Below are positions 1-6,411 of a DNA stretch of 12,612 nt, one piece after another. Location of the stretch: positions 1-12,612 of the forward strand of contig CAKVIS010000047.1 of assembly GCA_934754415.1 (NCBI GenBank), written 5' to 3'. Every line of letters begins with the position of its first letter. Position 1 is the first letter of the stretch. Under the pieces are notes generated by a model. The model did no database searches, was not told the DNA's origin, and was given only the letters and a program-made list of their open reading frames with translations. Source of the DNA: an uncultured Bulleidia sp. (GTDB lineage Bacteria; Bacillota_I; Bacilli_A; Erysipelotrichales; Erysipelotrichaceae). The position numbers and the translations under genes are program-made.

Positions 1-427
1 ATCTTTCAACAACCGCAAGACTATCTGCAGTATAAAGTATCATTCCCCACACTACTTTTCTGAAAGCTGCACACGCTGAAAGTGCTGAACACTCCATTTC
101 CACAACAGCACAACCTTCTTTTTTACGATATTCAACTTTATCTTTTGTTTCACGAAAGAAACCGTCTGTCGACCATGTAATAACCTCTTGATATGCCATG
201 TTGTGTTGAACTATTGTTTTCTCAATAGCTTTTCTTGCTTTTTCATTGGTTTCCATAAAGCATGATGGAGGAGCATAATGATATGAAGTCCCTTCATCAC
301 GCAATGCTTTGAGAGGTACAAGAAACGTACCTTCTTCAAAAGATTCTAGCGTACCACAACTACCTGCTGAGATAATCTCATAAACCCCAATGCAAAAAAG
401 AGTTTCTGTTTTCCTGCAACGAAACCC
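1..427 (-). pseudogene. Nucleoside phosphorylase remnant, N-terminus lost, C-terminus beyond window
   Basis: Reading from 427 down to the window edge, the frame is open for about 142 codons and encodes the C-terminal two thirds of a phosphorylase-superfamily (PNP/UDP) protein. Recognisable blocks are an AGSCGTL glycine-rich segment, RDEGTSYHYAPPS, TDGFFRET and VEMECSAL, the family's substrate-binding and dimer elements. Intact members recycle nucleosides by phosphorolysis in the cytosol. Here a TAA at 428-430 lies directly upstream, in frame with the homologous part, and I see no start codon before the first conserved block, so about 80-100 N-terminal residues are missing. The fragment begins 27 bp after the stop codon of the zinc-ribbon gene. 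This looks like a deletion or recombination junction rather than a sequencing frameshift, because no phosphorylase-like residues appear in the other frames upstream. The family assignment is firm; the pseudogene call is likely. The right-hand part of the protein (after TADSLAVVER) lies outside the window. Confidence 0.75.
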
Positions 428-454
428 TTAAGTGACACCTTCTATAATATTGTT

Positions 455-631
455 TTAATGAGACTGTTTATCCATCACCGCACCGCAATATGGGCATACA
501 GGCTTTTCCATATTTACCTGATTACCACATTCCGAACATGTACATTCTCTTTTATAAAAATACCCTGTTACAGAGTTGGTATCTTCAACTCTTTCATGAA
601 TCCAATACCCATGTTTCTTGATTTCTCTCAT
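455..631 (-). CDS. Small zinc-ribbon protein (58 aa)
   Basis: An ATG at 631 preceded by AAGAGGG (7-nt spacing) opens a 58-codon frame ending in TAA at 455-457. The protein starts MREIKKHGYW and carries two CxxC knuckles, C32-x2-C35 and C46-x2-C49 (the second as CPYCGAVM), plus an extra Cys at position 30. That is a compact zinc ribbon. Such short proteins are common in Firmicutes genomes and mobile elements and usually have no defined role. They may bind nucleic acid or act as accessory domains. No membrane segment or catalytic motif is visible. Its downstream neighbour, 27 bp away, is the broken phosphorylase, so the gene may once have ended differently or been brought there by the same rearrangement. 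The coding call is good because of the ribosome binding site and the four spaced cysteines; the function is unknown. Confidence 0.75.
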   Translation of the reverse strand: MREIKKHGYWIHERVEDTNSVTGYFYKRECTCSECGNQVNMEKPVCPYCGAVMDKQSH

Positions 632-674
632 TGTATATCCCTCTTAATTTTTTTATATACTCTAAATTTGTACT

Positions 675-686
675 TTTGTATACAAA
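675..686. promoter_or_regulatory. Palindrome upstream of the zinc-ribbon gene, candidate operator
   Basis: TTTGTATACAAA is a perfect 12-bp palindrome about 45 bp upstream of the zinc-ribbon start, inside a very AT-rich leader that also holds TATATA-like elements at 655-660. No convincing -35/-10 pair could be fixed, so the promoter itself is not placed. A repressor site is possible but unproven. Confidence 0.25.
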
Positions 687-754
687 GTATATTTCTATTA
701 TTTAGCTGTAACATTCAGCTTTACAATAGATTGATGTATATCTAACAATAAAGC

Positions 755-792
755 AAAGATACATTTAAGTCTGTATGACTATCTGTATCTTT
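755..792 (-). other. Stem-loop in the intergenic region 632-905
   Basis: AAAGATACA at 755-763 pairs perfectly with TGTATCTTT at 784-792, and an inner AGTC/GACT pair lies in the loop. It sits between the terminator at 837-862 and the zinc-ribbon gene. It could be a second, weaker terminator for the gene ending at 906 or part of the zinc-ribbon leader. There is no clean U-run on either strand, so its role is open. Confidence 0.35.
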
Positions 793-836
793 CTATATTA
801 TCTCATAAAAAACATAAAATGATAGTCACGCGCACT

Positions 837-862
837 AAAAAAGACATATCTGATATGCCTTT
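837..862 (-). terminator. Rho-independent terminator after the two-helix membrane protein gene
   Basis: On the minus strand AAGGCATATC, a one-base loop-centre A and GATATGTCTT form a 10-bp stem with one G-U pair, followed by a run of six T. The G-U pair would be an A-C mismatch on the plus strand, so the hairpin works only in the minus direction. It lies 44 bp past the stop codon at 906. Confidence 0.75.
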
Positions 863-905
863 AAATACCTTATTGTTCATTATAGTTTCGTTATCTTTTT
901 GTCAT

Positions 906-1223
906 CTATTTTACTATAAACAAAATACCAGCGATCAATTCTGCAACCGAAAGTGCCATCAAAATTCCTGAGACAAAATCCTGTACATGACTGCCACCGG
1001 TAGTTTTTGAAAGAGCACCACTGACAACACCGGCAACAATAAGTAATAAACCATCGAGAATATGTTGCTGAAGGTTCAGTTTCATGGTTTTATGATGAAT
1101 ATACATAGGTTCATTATGACCGCCATTTGTCTTAAAAATCTTTTCAGCAATAAGGTAAACAGTATTTTGTATAATCGGATTTGAAGATAGGTTGTTTCTT
1201 GCTCTGTATTCTGCTCTTTTCAT
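906..1223 (-). CDS. Hypothetical membrane protein, two C-terminal helices (105 aa)
   Basis: The frame starts at ATG 1223 with AAAGAGG about 10 nt upstream, a slightly long spacing, and ends at 906. The first half (residues 1-50) is polar with several His and Arg residues. The second half has two hydrophobic segments, about residues 54-72 (ILDGLLLIVAGVVSGAL) and 84-104 (FVSGILMALSVAELIAGILF), separated by a short Gly/Ser-rich linker. I do not recognise the family. The gene stands alone between two terminators (837-862 and 1296-1350), so it is probably monocistronic. The hydrophobic pattern, the ribosome binding site and the dedicated terminator support a real gene. A small membrane-associated regulator or holin-like protein are possibilities, but nothing in the sequence favours one. 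Confidence 0.65.
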   Translation of the reverse strand: MKRAEYRARNNLSSNPIIQNTVYLIAEKIFKTNGGHNEPMYIHHKTMKLNLQQHILDGLLLIVAGVVSGALSKTTGGSHVQDFVSGILMALSVAELIAGILFIVK

Positions 1224-1295
1224 GCGTATATAGCCTCTTTATAGTGATTCATGTATACCATACTTCAATCATGTAAATATACTTTGAGCATTCTG

Positions 1296-1350
1296 TAAAA
1301 AGTAATCGAGTAGGAGGAAAAATTAAATATATTTTCCCTCCTACTCGATT
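1296..1350 (-). terminator. Terminator after the YitT-family gene, 14-bp perfect stem
   Basis: AATCGAGTAGGAGG (1304-1317) pairs with its exact complement at 1337-1350, and the stem extends through A/T pairs after one bulged C. On the minus strand it is followed by ACTTTTT. It lies about 50 bp past the stop at 1403. The stem contains an AGGAGG sequence, which here is part of the hairpin and not a ribosome binding site. Confidence 0.8.
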
Positions 1351-1402
1351 GCAAAATCATTGTAACATAGTTATACAGGTTTAGAACTTATTAAAGTATG
1401 TT

Positions 1403-2281
1403 TTAAGCCTCATTCATAGCATTATGAAACACATCTGCCACTTCACTGATAGTAATATACGCCGCAGGATCTATGTCGTGTACGATATCTTTCATACGTA
1501 TGACCTGATATCTGTTCAGAATAAAATATATCATCGTTTTTTCCTTATTAGAATAACCTCCCTTTGCGTCAAGGTAGGTTACTCCGCTTTCAAATTCTTT
1601 GGATAAAGCAGAACAAATTTCTTTTGGGAACTCCGTAATAATGAATGCACATTTCGATCTGTCGATACCTTCTACAACAAAGTCAACAGTTTTCAAAGCA
1701 GAAGAGTAGGTAACAATAGAGTAGAGAGGTAATACCCAGCTGTTCAGAACAATACCACAGATAATATAGAGTAAAATATTGTAAATCATCACAAAAGTAC
1801 CAACTGTCAGTCCAAATCTTTTAGCAAAGATAACTGCCATAACTTCTATACCATCCATAGCACCGCCAAATCTTATGGCAAGCCCACTGCCTATGCCGGA
1901 TATCACACCTCCAAATAAAGCACACAGCAATAAATCCGTACCAGCTAATGGTGAAGCGATGCTGACATCTACAGGAAATACATCAGTAATCAGCCAGGCA
2001 AAAAGAGAGTAGATTGTAACGGAATAAATAGCATAGAAAGTAAACAGTTTACCCAATTTTTTTAAACCAATCAGAAACATAGGTATATTTAATATCAACA
2101 GAAAAACAGATAATGTTAAATATGGCGGAGTAATCTGCTCCAGCAACATGGATGTGCCGGATATACCGCTGTCATACAATTTGACAGGTGTAAGGAAAAT
2201 GGTAACACCAAATGCATTTACCATACCTGCAATTGTGAGCATTAAGATGTTCAGAATACTATGTTTCTTTTGTTGTTTCAT
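1403..2281 (-). CDS. YitT family membrane protein (DUF161/DUF2179)
   Basis: The 292-residue product has the YitT layout. It has an N-terminal membrane region of about five or six helices, from SILNILMLTIAGMVNAFGV to VGTFVMIYNILLYIICGIV, with the glycine-rich FGGAMDGIEV block near the middle. A soluble DUF2179 domain of about 80 residues follows, from CAFIITEFPKE to ISEVADVFH. It acts in the cytoplasmic membrane. The family is widespread in Firmicutes, and its transport or signalling role is not settled. The start is set at ATG 2281: GGAGG lies 7 nt upstream. An ATG two codons earlier would sit only 1 nt from the ribosome binding site, and the longest frame would begin with an unsupported TTG at 2356. 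The gene has its own promoter and terminator and is monocistronic. Length and domain order are normal for the family. Confidence 0.9.
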   Translation of the reverse strand: MKQQKKHSILNILMLTIAGMVNAFGVTIFLTPVKLYDSGISGTSMLLEQITPPYLTLSVFLLILNIPMFLIGLKKLGKLFTFYAIYSVTIYSLFAWLITDVFPVDVSIASPLAGTDLLLCALFGGVISGIGSGLAIRFGGAMDGIEVMAVIFAKRFGLTVGTFVMIYNILLYIICGIVLNSWVLPLYSIVTYSSALKTVDFVVEGIDRSKCAFIITEFPKEICSALSKEFESGVTYLDAKGGYSNKEKTMIYFILNRYQVIRMKDIVHDIDPAAYITISEVADVFHNAMNEA

Positions 2282-2467
2282 CGACATTCCTCCTTCTTTC
2301 TCAGGCCTTCTGCAGTCATTGAAAGTTGAGACAGATATCACTTTGTCTGTAAACAATTCAAATGTACGTAATTTACTTCTTGCATAAAGATATCCACAAA
2401 ATCAAAACCAGAAAGGATGAGATTACAACTATCACTTATGTTGTTTTACATAAGCATTTCCATCGTC

Positions 2468-2496
2468 ATTATAGGGAAAAATACTACATTGTACAA
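2468..2496 (-). promoter_or_regulatory. SigA-type promoter of the YitT-family gene
   Basis: On the minus strand TTGTAC (2491-2496), a 17-bp spacer and a perfect TATAAT (2468-2473) are present. Transcription would start near 2461 and leave a 5' leader of about 180 nt before the start at 2281. The leader contains a 7-bp stem-loop (CTTATGT/ACATAAG) close to its 5' end. Confidence 0.65.
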
Positions 2497-2535
2497 ATGA
2501 CATATCTAATGGTATGTATATTTTTAAATCAACTT

Positions 2536-2580
2536 AAAAAGATGTATTATCTTCCAATTAAGGAAGCTGAATACATCTTT
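2536..2580 (-). terminator. Terminator of the DUF6054-bcp-yaaA operon
   Basis: An outer stem AAAGATGTATT/AATACATCTTT encloses an inner stem CTTCC/GGAAG around AATTA. On the minus strand it ends in CTTTTTAAG. It lies 20 bp past the yaaA stop at 2600. Confidence 0.75.
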
Positions 2581-2599
2581 ACCTGTCACTTTAAATGTA

Positions 2600-3358
2600 T
2601 TACTTATCACTCACATCTTCTCTGCAAAATACATATTCTTTTTCAGAAGAACTCTCCTGCATAAAGAAATATCCAAGTCTGTTAAACCTTTGAATATCCG
2701 CAAGAGTTTGTATATTTTCCTCAGCAAGAAATCTTACCATTTCCCCTCTTGCCATTTTGGCATAGGTTCCTTTTGTCACAAGCTTTCCATGAACAAGTTC
2801 ATAAAAGCTGATGGTTACATAGATATCTTGAGACGTGAGATAATTCTCTATACATTTGGAATACTCTTTAGAAGCGAGATTCACTATAATGCCACTTTCA
2901 TCTTTAACAGCGCGATAGATATCCTCTTTCCAGTAATCATACAGATTTGCACTGTGAACAATAGCTACCTTAGACTGCATTTCCAGCCTGTAGGAAGTAA
3001 TACCATCCATAGGACGCAATACCCCGTAAAACGCCGATAAAATACAAAGATGGTCCTGCAGATACCTTAATGCATTATCCTCTAACATCGAGGTATTAAT
3101 ATGCTTGAAAACCATTCCATCATATGCAAGAACTGCCGGTGTCAGCATATTCTGCAAATCCATTGTTTTTAAGCGTTGTATATTTTCTTCAGTAATCTTA
3201 TCATTGCATTTCCATAACTTCTGCAGTTCTTCTCTGGATTGCAATTGTAACCAGGAAAGTATTTCCTGCGTTTTATCCATAAACTGAGGAATACTTAAAG
3301 ATTCCCGAGGAAACGGCTCTTTCTTCATGGTTTTAGCAGGAGAGATAATAATTCTCAT
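2600..3358 (-). CDS. yaaA: Peroxide stress protein YaaA (DUF328 family)
   Basis: The 252-residue protein spans the whole YaaA family. Blocks are SPAKTM at residues 6-11, TPAVLAYDGMVF at 73-84, LSAFYGVLRPMDGI at 107-120 with YRLEM just after, NLASKEYSK at 160-168 and GTYAKMARGEMVRFL near 197-211. Known members (E. coli YaaA) are cytosolic, bind DNA and limit free iron and oxidative damage during hydrogen peroxide stress. The start at 3358 overlaps the bcp stop codon by 4 nt (ATGA), which implies translational coupling; AAGGA lies 9 nt upstream inside bcp. The neighbour bcp is a peroxidase, so both genes point to peroxide defence. Length is typical and no key block is missing. The C-terminal tail after about residue 235 is polar and probably variable. 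Identification is confident; the DNA and iron role is carried over from the family. Confidence 0.92.
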   Translation of the reverse strand: MRIIISPAKTMKKEPFPRESLSIPQFMDKTQEILSWLQLQSREELQKLWKCNDKITEENIQRLKTMDLQNMLTPAVLAYDGMVFKHINTSMLEDNALRYLQDHLCILSAFYGVLRPMDGITSYRLEMQSKVAIVHSANLYDYWKEDIYRAVKDESGIIVNLASKEYSKCIENYLTSQDIYVTISFYELVHGKLVTKGTYAKMARGEMVRFLAEENIQTLADIQRFNRLGYFFMQESSSEKEYVFCREDVSDK

Positions 3359-3813
3359 CCTTCTAATTCCTTCAGCATTTCTTCAGGATTCTCTGCAGCT
3401 TTTACTTTTCCCTTAGCTTTAATAATGATTCCCTGCTCATCAATAAGATAGGTAGTTCTTACAACACCCATAGACACTTTCCCATAGTTCTTTTTTTCTT
3501 TCCATACATCATAAGCTTCAATCACTTTTCTTTCAGGATCAGCCAGTAAGGTAAAAGCAAGACCATATTTTTCTTCAAACTTCTTATGCGAAGCAACACT
3601 GTCTTTACTTACACCAAGTACCACTGCTCCCTTTTCTGTAAACTGAGGATATCTGTCTGAAAATCCACATGCCTGTTTTGTACAGCCAGGTGTATTATCT
3701 TTAGGATAAAAATATAGAATCACTTTCTTACCCCGATATTCACTTAATTTATGCATTTTCCCGTTTTGATCAGGTAATTCAAAATCAGGTGCTTTCATTC
3801 CAATTTCTAACAT
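3355..3813 (-). CDS. bcp: Thiol peroxidase Bcp (peroxiredoxin Q / AhpC-TSA family)
   Basis: The 152-residue protein is a complete atypical 2-Cys peroxiredoxin. The peroxidatic Cys is C44 in TPGCT and the likely resolving Cys is C49, the CxxxxC spacing of the Bcp/PrxQ alpha-type. Arg27 and the YFYPKDNTPGC segment complete the family signature. R118 (VRTTYLID) matches the conserved active-site Arg region. It reduces hydrogen peroxide and organic hydroperoxides in the cytosol, using thioredoxin or a similar reductant. The start is at ATG 3813, with AAGGAA about 7 nt upstream. It lies 16 bp downstream of the DUF6054-like gene and overlaps yaaA by 4 nt, so the three form one transcript. Nothing unusual is seen. 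Function is assigned from the family with high confidence; the physiological reductant is not visible here. Confidence 0.94.
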   Translation of the reverse strand: MLEIGMKAPDFELPDQNGKMHKLSEYRGKKVILYFYPKDNTPGCTKQACGFSDRYPQFTEKGAVVLGVSKDSVASHKKFEEKYGLAFTLLADPERKVIEAYDVWKEKKNYGKVSMGVVRTTYLIDEQGIIIKAKGKVKAAENPEEMLKELEG

Positions 3814-3829
3814 GTATTCTTCCTTTTTT

Positions 3830-4159
3830 CTATTCCAGTATATTTCTTAGACAATCCAGAAAAGCAGATTCTCCTAAAGTATTTAATTTAAAGAAGACTG
3901 CCTGACTTCCTCCGGATGTAATAGCTGAAACACGTACAGGACCGTCGTGACTTTGAAACAGTGTCACATTCATACTGACACGATTGTTTCCAAGAGCGCT
4001 GTACCTTTCAAAAACACGCACACTGCATCTGGAGTCTCCTTCTATAAAATCACTGCCATCCTCAAGGGAAGCTGATAAACTCCCCTGCAATATACCTTCT
4101 TCTATCCGATGTATCAAACCGTCAAAATCAGTCTGAATGCAAGTTTCAAATTTAGCCAT
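3830..4159 (-). CDS. Conserved protein of unknown function, DUF6054-like (109 aa)
   Basis: The 109-residue product (MAKFETCIQTDFDGL...) is soluble, with a hydrophobic-alternating pattern typical of a small alpha/beta domain and no membrane helix or signal peptide. The blocks GSLSASLEDGSDF, RVFERYSALGNNRVSMNVTLF and SAITSGGSQAVFFK match a Firmicutes family that I recall as DUF6054; I could not check this. It is the first gene of the bcp-yaaA operon: GGAAAGGAAAG precedes the ATG and bcp follows after 16 bp. A TATAAT lies at 4221-4226. No catalytic motif is visible. The shared operon suggests a link to peroxide or redox stress, which is inference only. It contains Cys7, Cys45 and Cys103 but in no metal-site spacing. 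Confidence 0.8.
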   Translation of the reverse strand: MAKFETCIQTDFDGLIHRIEEGILQGSLSASLEDGSDFIEGDSRCSVRVFERYSALGNNRVSMNVTLFQSHDGPVRVSAITSGGSQAVFFKLNTLGESAFLDCLRNILE

Positions 4160-4220
4160 ACTCTTTCCTTTCCAACATACTCTTTACGAATACATCATGC
4201 ACAACATTTTTCTGATATGT

Positions 4221-4226
4221 ATTATA
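4221..4226 (-). promoter_or_regulatory. -10 element of the DUF6054-bcp-yaaA operon
   Basis: A perfect TATAAT on the minus strand is 62 bp upstream of the operon's first ATG. The -35 position (CATACA at 17 bp) is poor, so the promoter may be weak or need an activator. No clear PerR-type TTATAATNATTATAA box is present. Confidence 0.4.
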
Positions 4227-4251
4227 CCTGTAACAGTATTGTTTGTATGAA

Positions 4252-4611
4252 TTATGCATTCTTCATTTCCTTTGATCTATTATGCAATAGATAACTGATG
4301 ACCATTGTACATACTCCAAGCATCAGATATATCACAGCATAAAGAATAAAATCCGGTTCTGCAAATTCAAAACAAATCCATGTACCTGCAATAAACAGGA
4401 TGGCAGTGAGAAATGGAAGATACCACAGTTTCTGTATATGCAAACCTGAATAGATACCGATGATTATCGAAAAAACAGGATTCACTGCATAAAACAGAAG
4501 AAAACATACAGCCATTCCATTATCACCTGCAAAATTTACCGCAAGAAAAGGACACCCTATCATTAAAATAAAGGAAGCTAAAGAACAGTACAGAAACCTT
4601 TTGTTATACAT
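4252..4611 (-). CDS. Hypothetical membrane protein, four helices (119 aa)
   Basis: The frame from ATG 4611 to 4252 encodes four hydrophobic segments at about residues 7-27 (LYCSLASFILMIGCPFLAV), 32-54, 62-82 (LWYLPFLTAILFIAGTWIC) and 89-110. The tail is short and basic (HNRSKEMKNA). I recognise the general look of small Firmicutes integral membrane proteins but no named family. The ribosome binding site is poor (only TAGG before the start). A perfect 15-bp palindrome ends 17 bp upstream, overlapping the place where transcription should begin. The gene is 92 bp upstream of the DUF6054-bcp-yaaA operon in the same direction, with a TATAAT between, so co-transcription is possible but not required. 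The strong membrane pattern supports a real gene; the start is less certain. Confidence 0.6.
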   Translation of the reverse strand: MYNKRFLYCSLASFILMIGCPFLAVNFAGDNGMAVCFLLFYAVNPVFSIIIGIYSGLHIQKLWYLPFLTAILFIAGTWICFEFAEPDFILYAVIYLMLGVCTMVISYLLHNRSKEMKNA

Positions 4612-4627
4612 AAATACCTATAAATTT

Positions 4628-4642
4628 AAAACACAGTGTTTT
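4628..4642. promoter_or_regulatory. 15-bp perfect palindrome, candidate operator
   Basis: AAAACAC-A-GTGTTTT is symmetric around one central base and lies 17-31 bp upstream of the four-helix membrane protein start. The single-base loop makes it a poor RNA hairpin, so a dimeric-repressor site is more likely than a terminator. Confidence 0.35.
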
Positions 4643-4653
4643 ATTCTTCTTAT

Positions 4654-4687
4654 GAAACAACACCTCAACTAAGTGAAGTGTTGTTTC
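4654..4687 (-). terminator. Stem-loop after the DUF6935-like gene
   Basis: GAAACAACAC (4654-4663) pairs perfectly with GTGTTGTTTC (4678-4687), with three further inner pairs around the loop ACTAAG. It lies 12 bp past the stop at 4700. The T-run after the stem is weak (TTGTTTCAT), so termination may be partial and leave some read-through into the gene at 4611. Confidence 0.6.
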
Positions 4688-4699
4688 CAAAAAACGATG

Positions 4700-5197
4700 T
4701 TAAGCCCATACATCTGCTTCTTTCGGAATACGAATACCAGTTAACAACTGTTGTTCCCAAAGAAACCATTGTCCTGTTGACGGTTTATTGCGCAGCTTTA
4801 AAGGTCTTGGACTGTCTGCACCAGAACAAGCTATATAAAGAGTCAGGTACCCTTCAGAAAACTGATTTCTGCTGTTAGCGTTTTCTGTTACTACTACTGT
4901 ATATGGTGCTTTTACTGCATAGTTATTTTCAGGAGAAGAACCTGAAAAATACGAACGCATCAGATAGTCTTTACCACGAAATCTATCCTTAATAAACTGC
5001 TTATCTATGCCATTCAATGGTCTTGGGCCACGTAGAAAATCAAGCATTTTTTCTGTTTCTGATGGATTTTTAGGATACTGAGCCAATACGGCAACCGTTA
5101 AAGCTGCAACTTCTTCAGGTGAAGTCAGTCCAGCTTCAGGCATTGTACGTAATTCTTCTAATGTTTTTGGAAGTCTGTTCAATGTAATTTCACTCAT
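4700..5197 (-). CDS. Conserved protein of unknown function (possibly DUF6935), 165 aa
   Basis: The product is soluble, without signal peptide or membrane helix. Residues 1-60 (ITLNRLPKTLEELRTMPEAGL, PEEVAALTVAVL, SETEKMLDFLRGP) look helical. The second half (YAVKAPYTVVVTENANSR, GYLTLYIACSGADSPRPLKL) looks beta-rich and ends with the motif WFLWEQQLLTGIRIPKEADVWA. I recall this tail from a conserved Firmicutes family, tentatively DUF6935, but could not confirm the number. The start at 5197 is secure: AGGAGGTG lies 6-7 nt upstream. A promoter at 5277-5306 and a terminator-like hairpin at 4654-4687 make it a single-gene unit. No catalytic residues can be named. The W/F-rich C-terminal motif suggests a structural or binding role. 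Confidence 0.75.
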   Translation of the reverse strand: MSEITLNRLPKTLEELRTMPEAGLTSPEEVAALTVAVLAQYPKNPSETEKMLDFLRGPRPLNGIDKQFIKDRFRGKDYLMRSYFSGSSPENNYAVKAPYTVVVTENANSRNQFSEGYLTLYIACSGADSPRPLKLRNKPSTGQWFLWEQQLLTGIRIPKEADVWA

Positions 5198-5515
5198 ATT
5201 GCACCTCCTGTGTATGATTTTTAAATTTGAATAGACTGGAGATTCTTTGAAATAAACTTAAAAAATATGTAATAAAATTATAGATTTTAAAACAGAATGA
5301 TTTCAAAGAGGTACTGTTCACTTGTCCATAAACAGTGAATACATAAAGACTGGTAAATCTAATTTCATAGTACTTATAACTGAATTTCCTGTCAAGTTCC
5401 TTGAGAAGACAATTCTTATGTATTCATATAGCAAAGCATCTAAGAACACGAAGAAAATGTAATATGATATTCTATCAATGGATACTATAAACAAATACTA
5501 TCAAAGGAGAATAAT
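5198..5515. other. Divergent intergenic region between the DUF6935-like and AKR genes
   Basis: These 318 bp contain no gene. They hold the minus-strand promoter at 5277-5306 and a 9-bp inverted repeat flanking it (5245-5253 and 5300-5308). A TTCACT/AGTGAA inverted repeat lies near 5319-5339, and the AKR ribosome binding site AAAGGAG is near 5503. A plus-strand promoter must exist, but no -35/-10 pair is convincing; TTGAGA at 5401-5406 with CATATA at 5425-5430 is the best weak candidate. Confidence 0.5.
5277..5306 (-). promoter_or_regulatory. Promoter of the DUF6935-like gene
   Basis: TTGAAA (5301-5306), an 18-bp spacer and TATAAT (5277-5282) on the minus strand. The -35 box lies inside one arm of the inverted repeat CTTTGAAAT/ATTTCAAAG. 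The other arm (5245-5253) falls about 20 bp past the expected transcription start. Confidence 0.6.
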
Positions 5516-6352
5516 ATGAAAGATATGAAAATTAATAATGGATACACAATACCCTCTGTCGGTTATGGAACATGGCAGTCACCAGACAGTGAAATTACTG
5601 TCAATGGTGTAAAAACTGCAATTTCCTGTGGATATCATCATATAGATACTGCTGCAGCATATAAAAATGAAGAAAGTGTTGGGAAAGGTATCAAAGAAAG
5701 TAGTGTTCCACGAGAAAACTTATTCATTACAAGTAAAGTGTGGAATTCAGAACGTGGATATGAAAAAACAATTGCGGCATTTGAAAAAACACTGGCTGAT
5801 TTAGGATTAGATTACCTGGATTTATATTTGATTCATTGGCCTGCTTCTCAAAAAGATTATGATAATTGGGAAGAGATAAATCTTGAAACATGGAGAGCTA
5901 TGACAGATTTATATAAAGCCGGAAAAATTAAATCTATTGGTGTATCTAACTTTAAACCACATCATCTTGCAGCACTTCTGAAAACAGAAGTTAAACCTAT
6001 GGTAAATCAGATTGAATTCCATCCGGGTTTTATGCAGGAAGAAACAGTAAAGTATTGTCGTGATAACGACATTCTCGTGGAAGCTTGGTCTCCTCTAGGA
6101 ACTGGCAGAATGCTTTCAAATCCTGTTCTTCAGGAAATTGCAGGACATTATGGAAAGTCCGTAGCTCAGATCTGCATAAGATGGTGTATTCAGCATGACG
6201 TATTGCCCCTTCCAAAATCTGTAACTCCTTCAAGAATTCTGGAAAATATCCAGATATTTGATTTTGAAATCAATGAAGAAGATATGCAGAGAATTGATGC
6301 ATTAGATAACTTTGGAGGATCTGGTCTGGATCCAGATGAAGTAGATTTTTGA
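5516..6352 (+). CDS. Aldo/keto reductase (AKR superfamily)
   Basis: The 278-residue protein is a full-length AKR of the small bacterial 2,5-diketo-gluconate-reductase-like type. The catalytic tetrad is visible: D44 and Y49 in HIDTAAAYKNE, K74 in ITSKVWN and H107 in DLYLIHWP. NADPH-binding blocks follow: SIGVSNF, NQIEFHPGF, AWSPLG and the C-terminal PLPKSVTPSRILEN. It should reduce aldehydes and ketones in the cytosol using NADPH; the real substrate cannot be read from the sequence, but detoxification of reactive carbonyls is common for the group. AAAGGAG lies 6 nt before ATG 5516. It is transcribed alone, divergent from the DUF6935-like gene and convergent with the diguanylate cyclase, and ends 8 bp before a bidirectional terminator. 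Length and motifs are normal. Confidence 0.93.
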   Translation: MKDMKINNGYTIPSVGYGTWQSPDSEITVNGVKTAISCGYHHIDTAAAYKNEESVGKGIKESSVPRENLFITSKVWNSERGYEKTIAAFEKTLADLGLDYLDLYLIHWPASQKDYDNWEEINLETWRAMTDLYKAGKIKSIGVSNFKPHHLAALLKTEVKPMVNQIEFHPGFMQEETVKYCRDNDILVEAWSPLGTGRMLSNPVLQEIAGHYGKSVAQICIRWCIQHDVLPLPKSVTPSRILENIQIFDFEINEEDMQRIDALDNFGGSGLDPDEVDF

Positions 6353-6360
6353 TAAAAAAC

Positions 6361-6411
6361 AAAAGAGTAAAGTTACATTGTAATCATACAATGAGTACTT
6401 TACTCTTTTTC
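6361..6411. terminator. Bidirectional terminator between AKR and diguanylate cyclase genes
   Basis: AAAAGAGTAAAGT (6361-6373) pairs with ACTTTACTCTTTT (6397-6409), with an inner CATTGT/ACAATG stem. The plus strand ends in TTTTT. The minus strand ends in TCTTTTGTTTTTT. The stop codon of the minus-strand cyclase gene (6400-6402) lies inside the right arm. Confidence 0.8.

Noticed and set aside
458..745. Plus-strand open frame of 95 codons
   Set aside because: It is antisense to the zinc-ribbon gene, which has a good ribosome binding site and spaced CxxC motifs; this frame has neither.
2282..2356. Longer start (TTG 2356) for the YitT-family gene
   Set aside because: No ribosome binding site before the TTG, while GGAGG lies 7 nt before ATG 2281.
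4160..4251. PerR box upstream of the bcp operon
   Set aside because: Only a -10-like TATAAT is seen; the palindromic TTATAATNATTATAA pattern is not present.
6030..6233. Minus-strand frame inside the aldo/keto reductase
   Set aside because: Shadow of a gene with complete catalytic motifs on the other strand.
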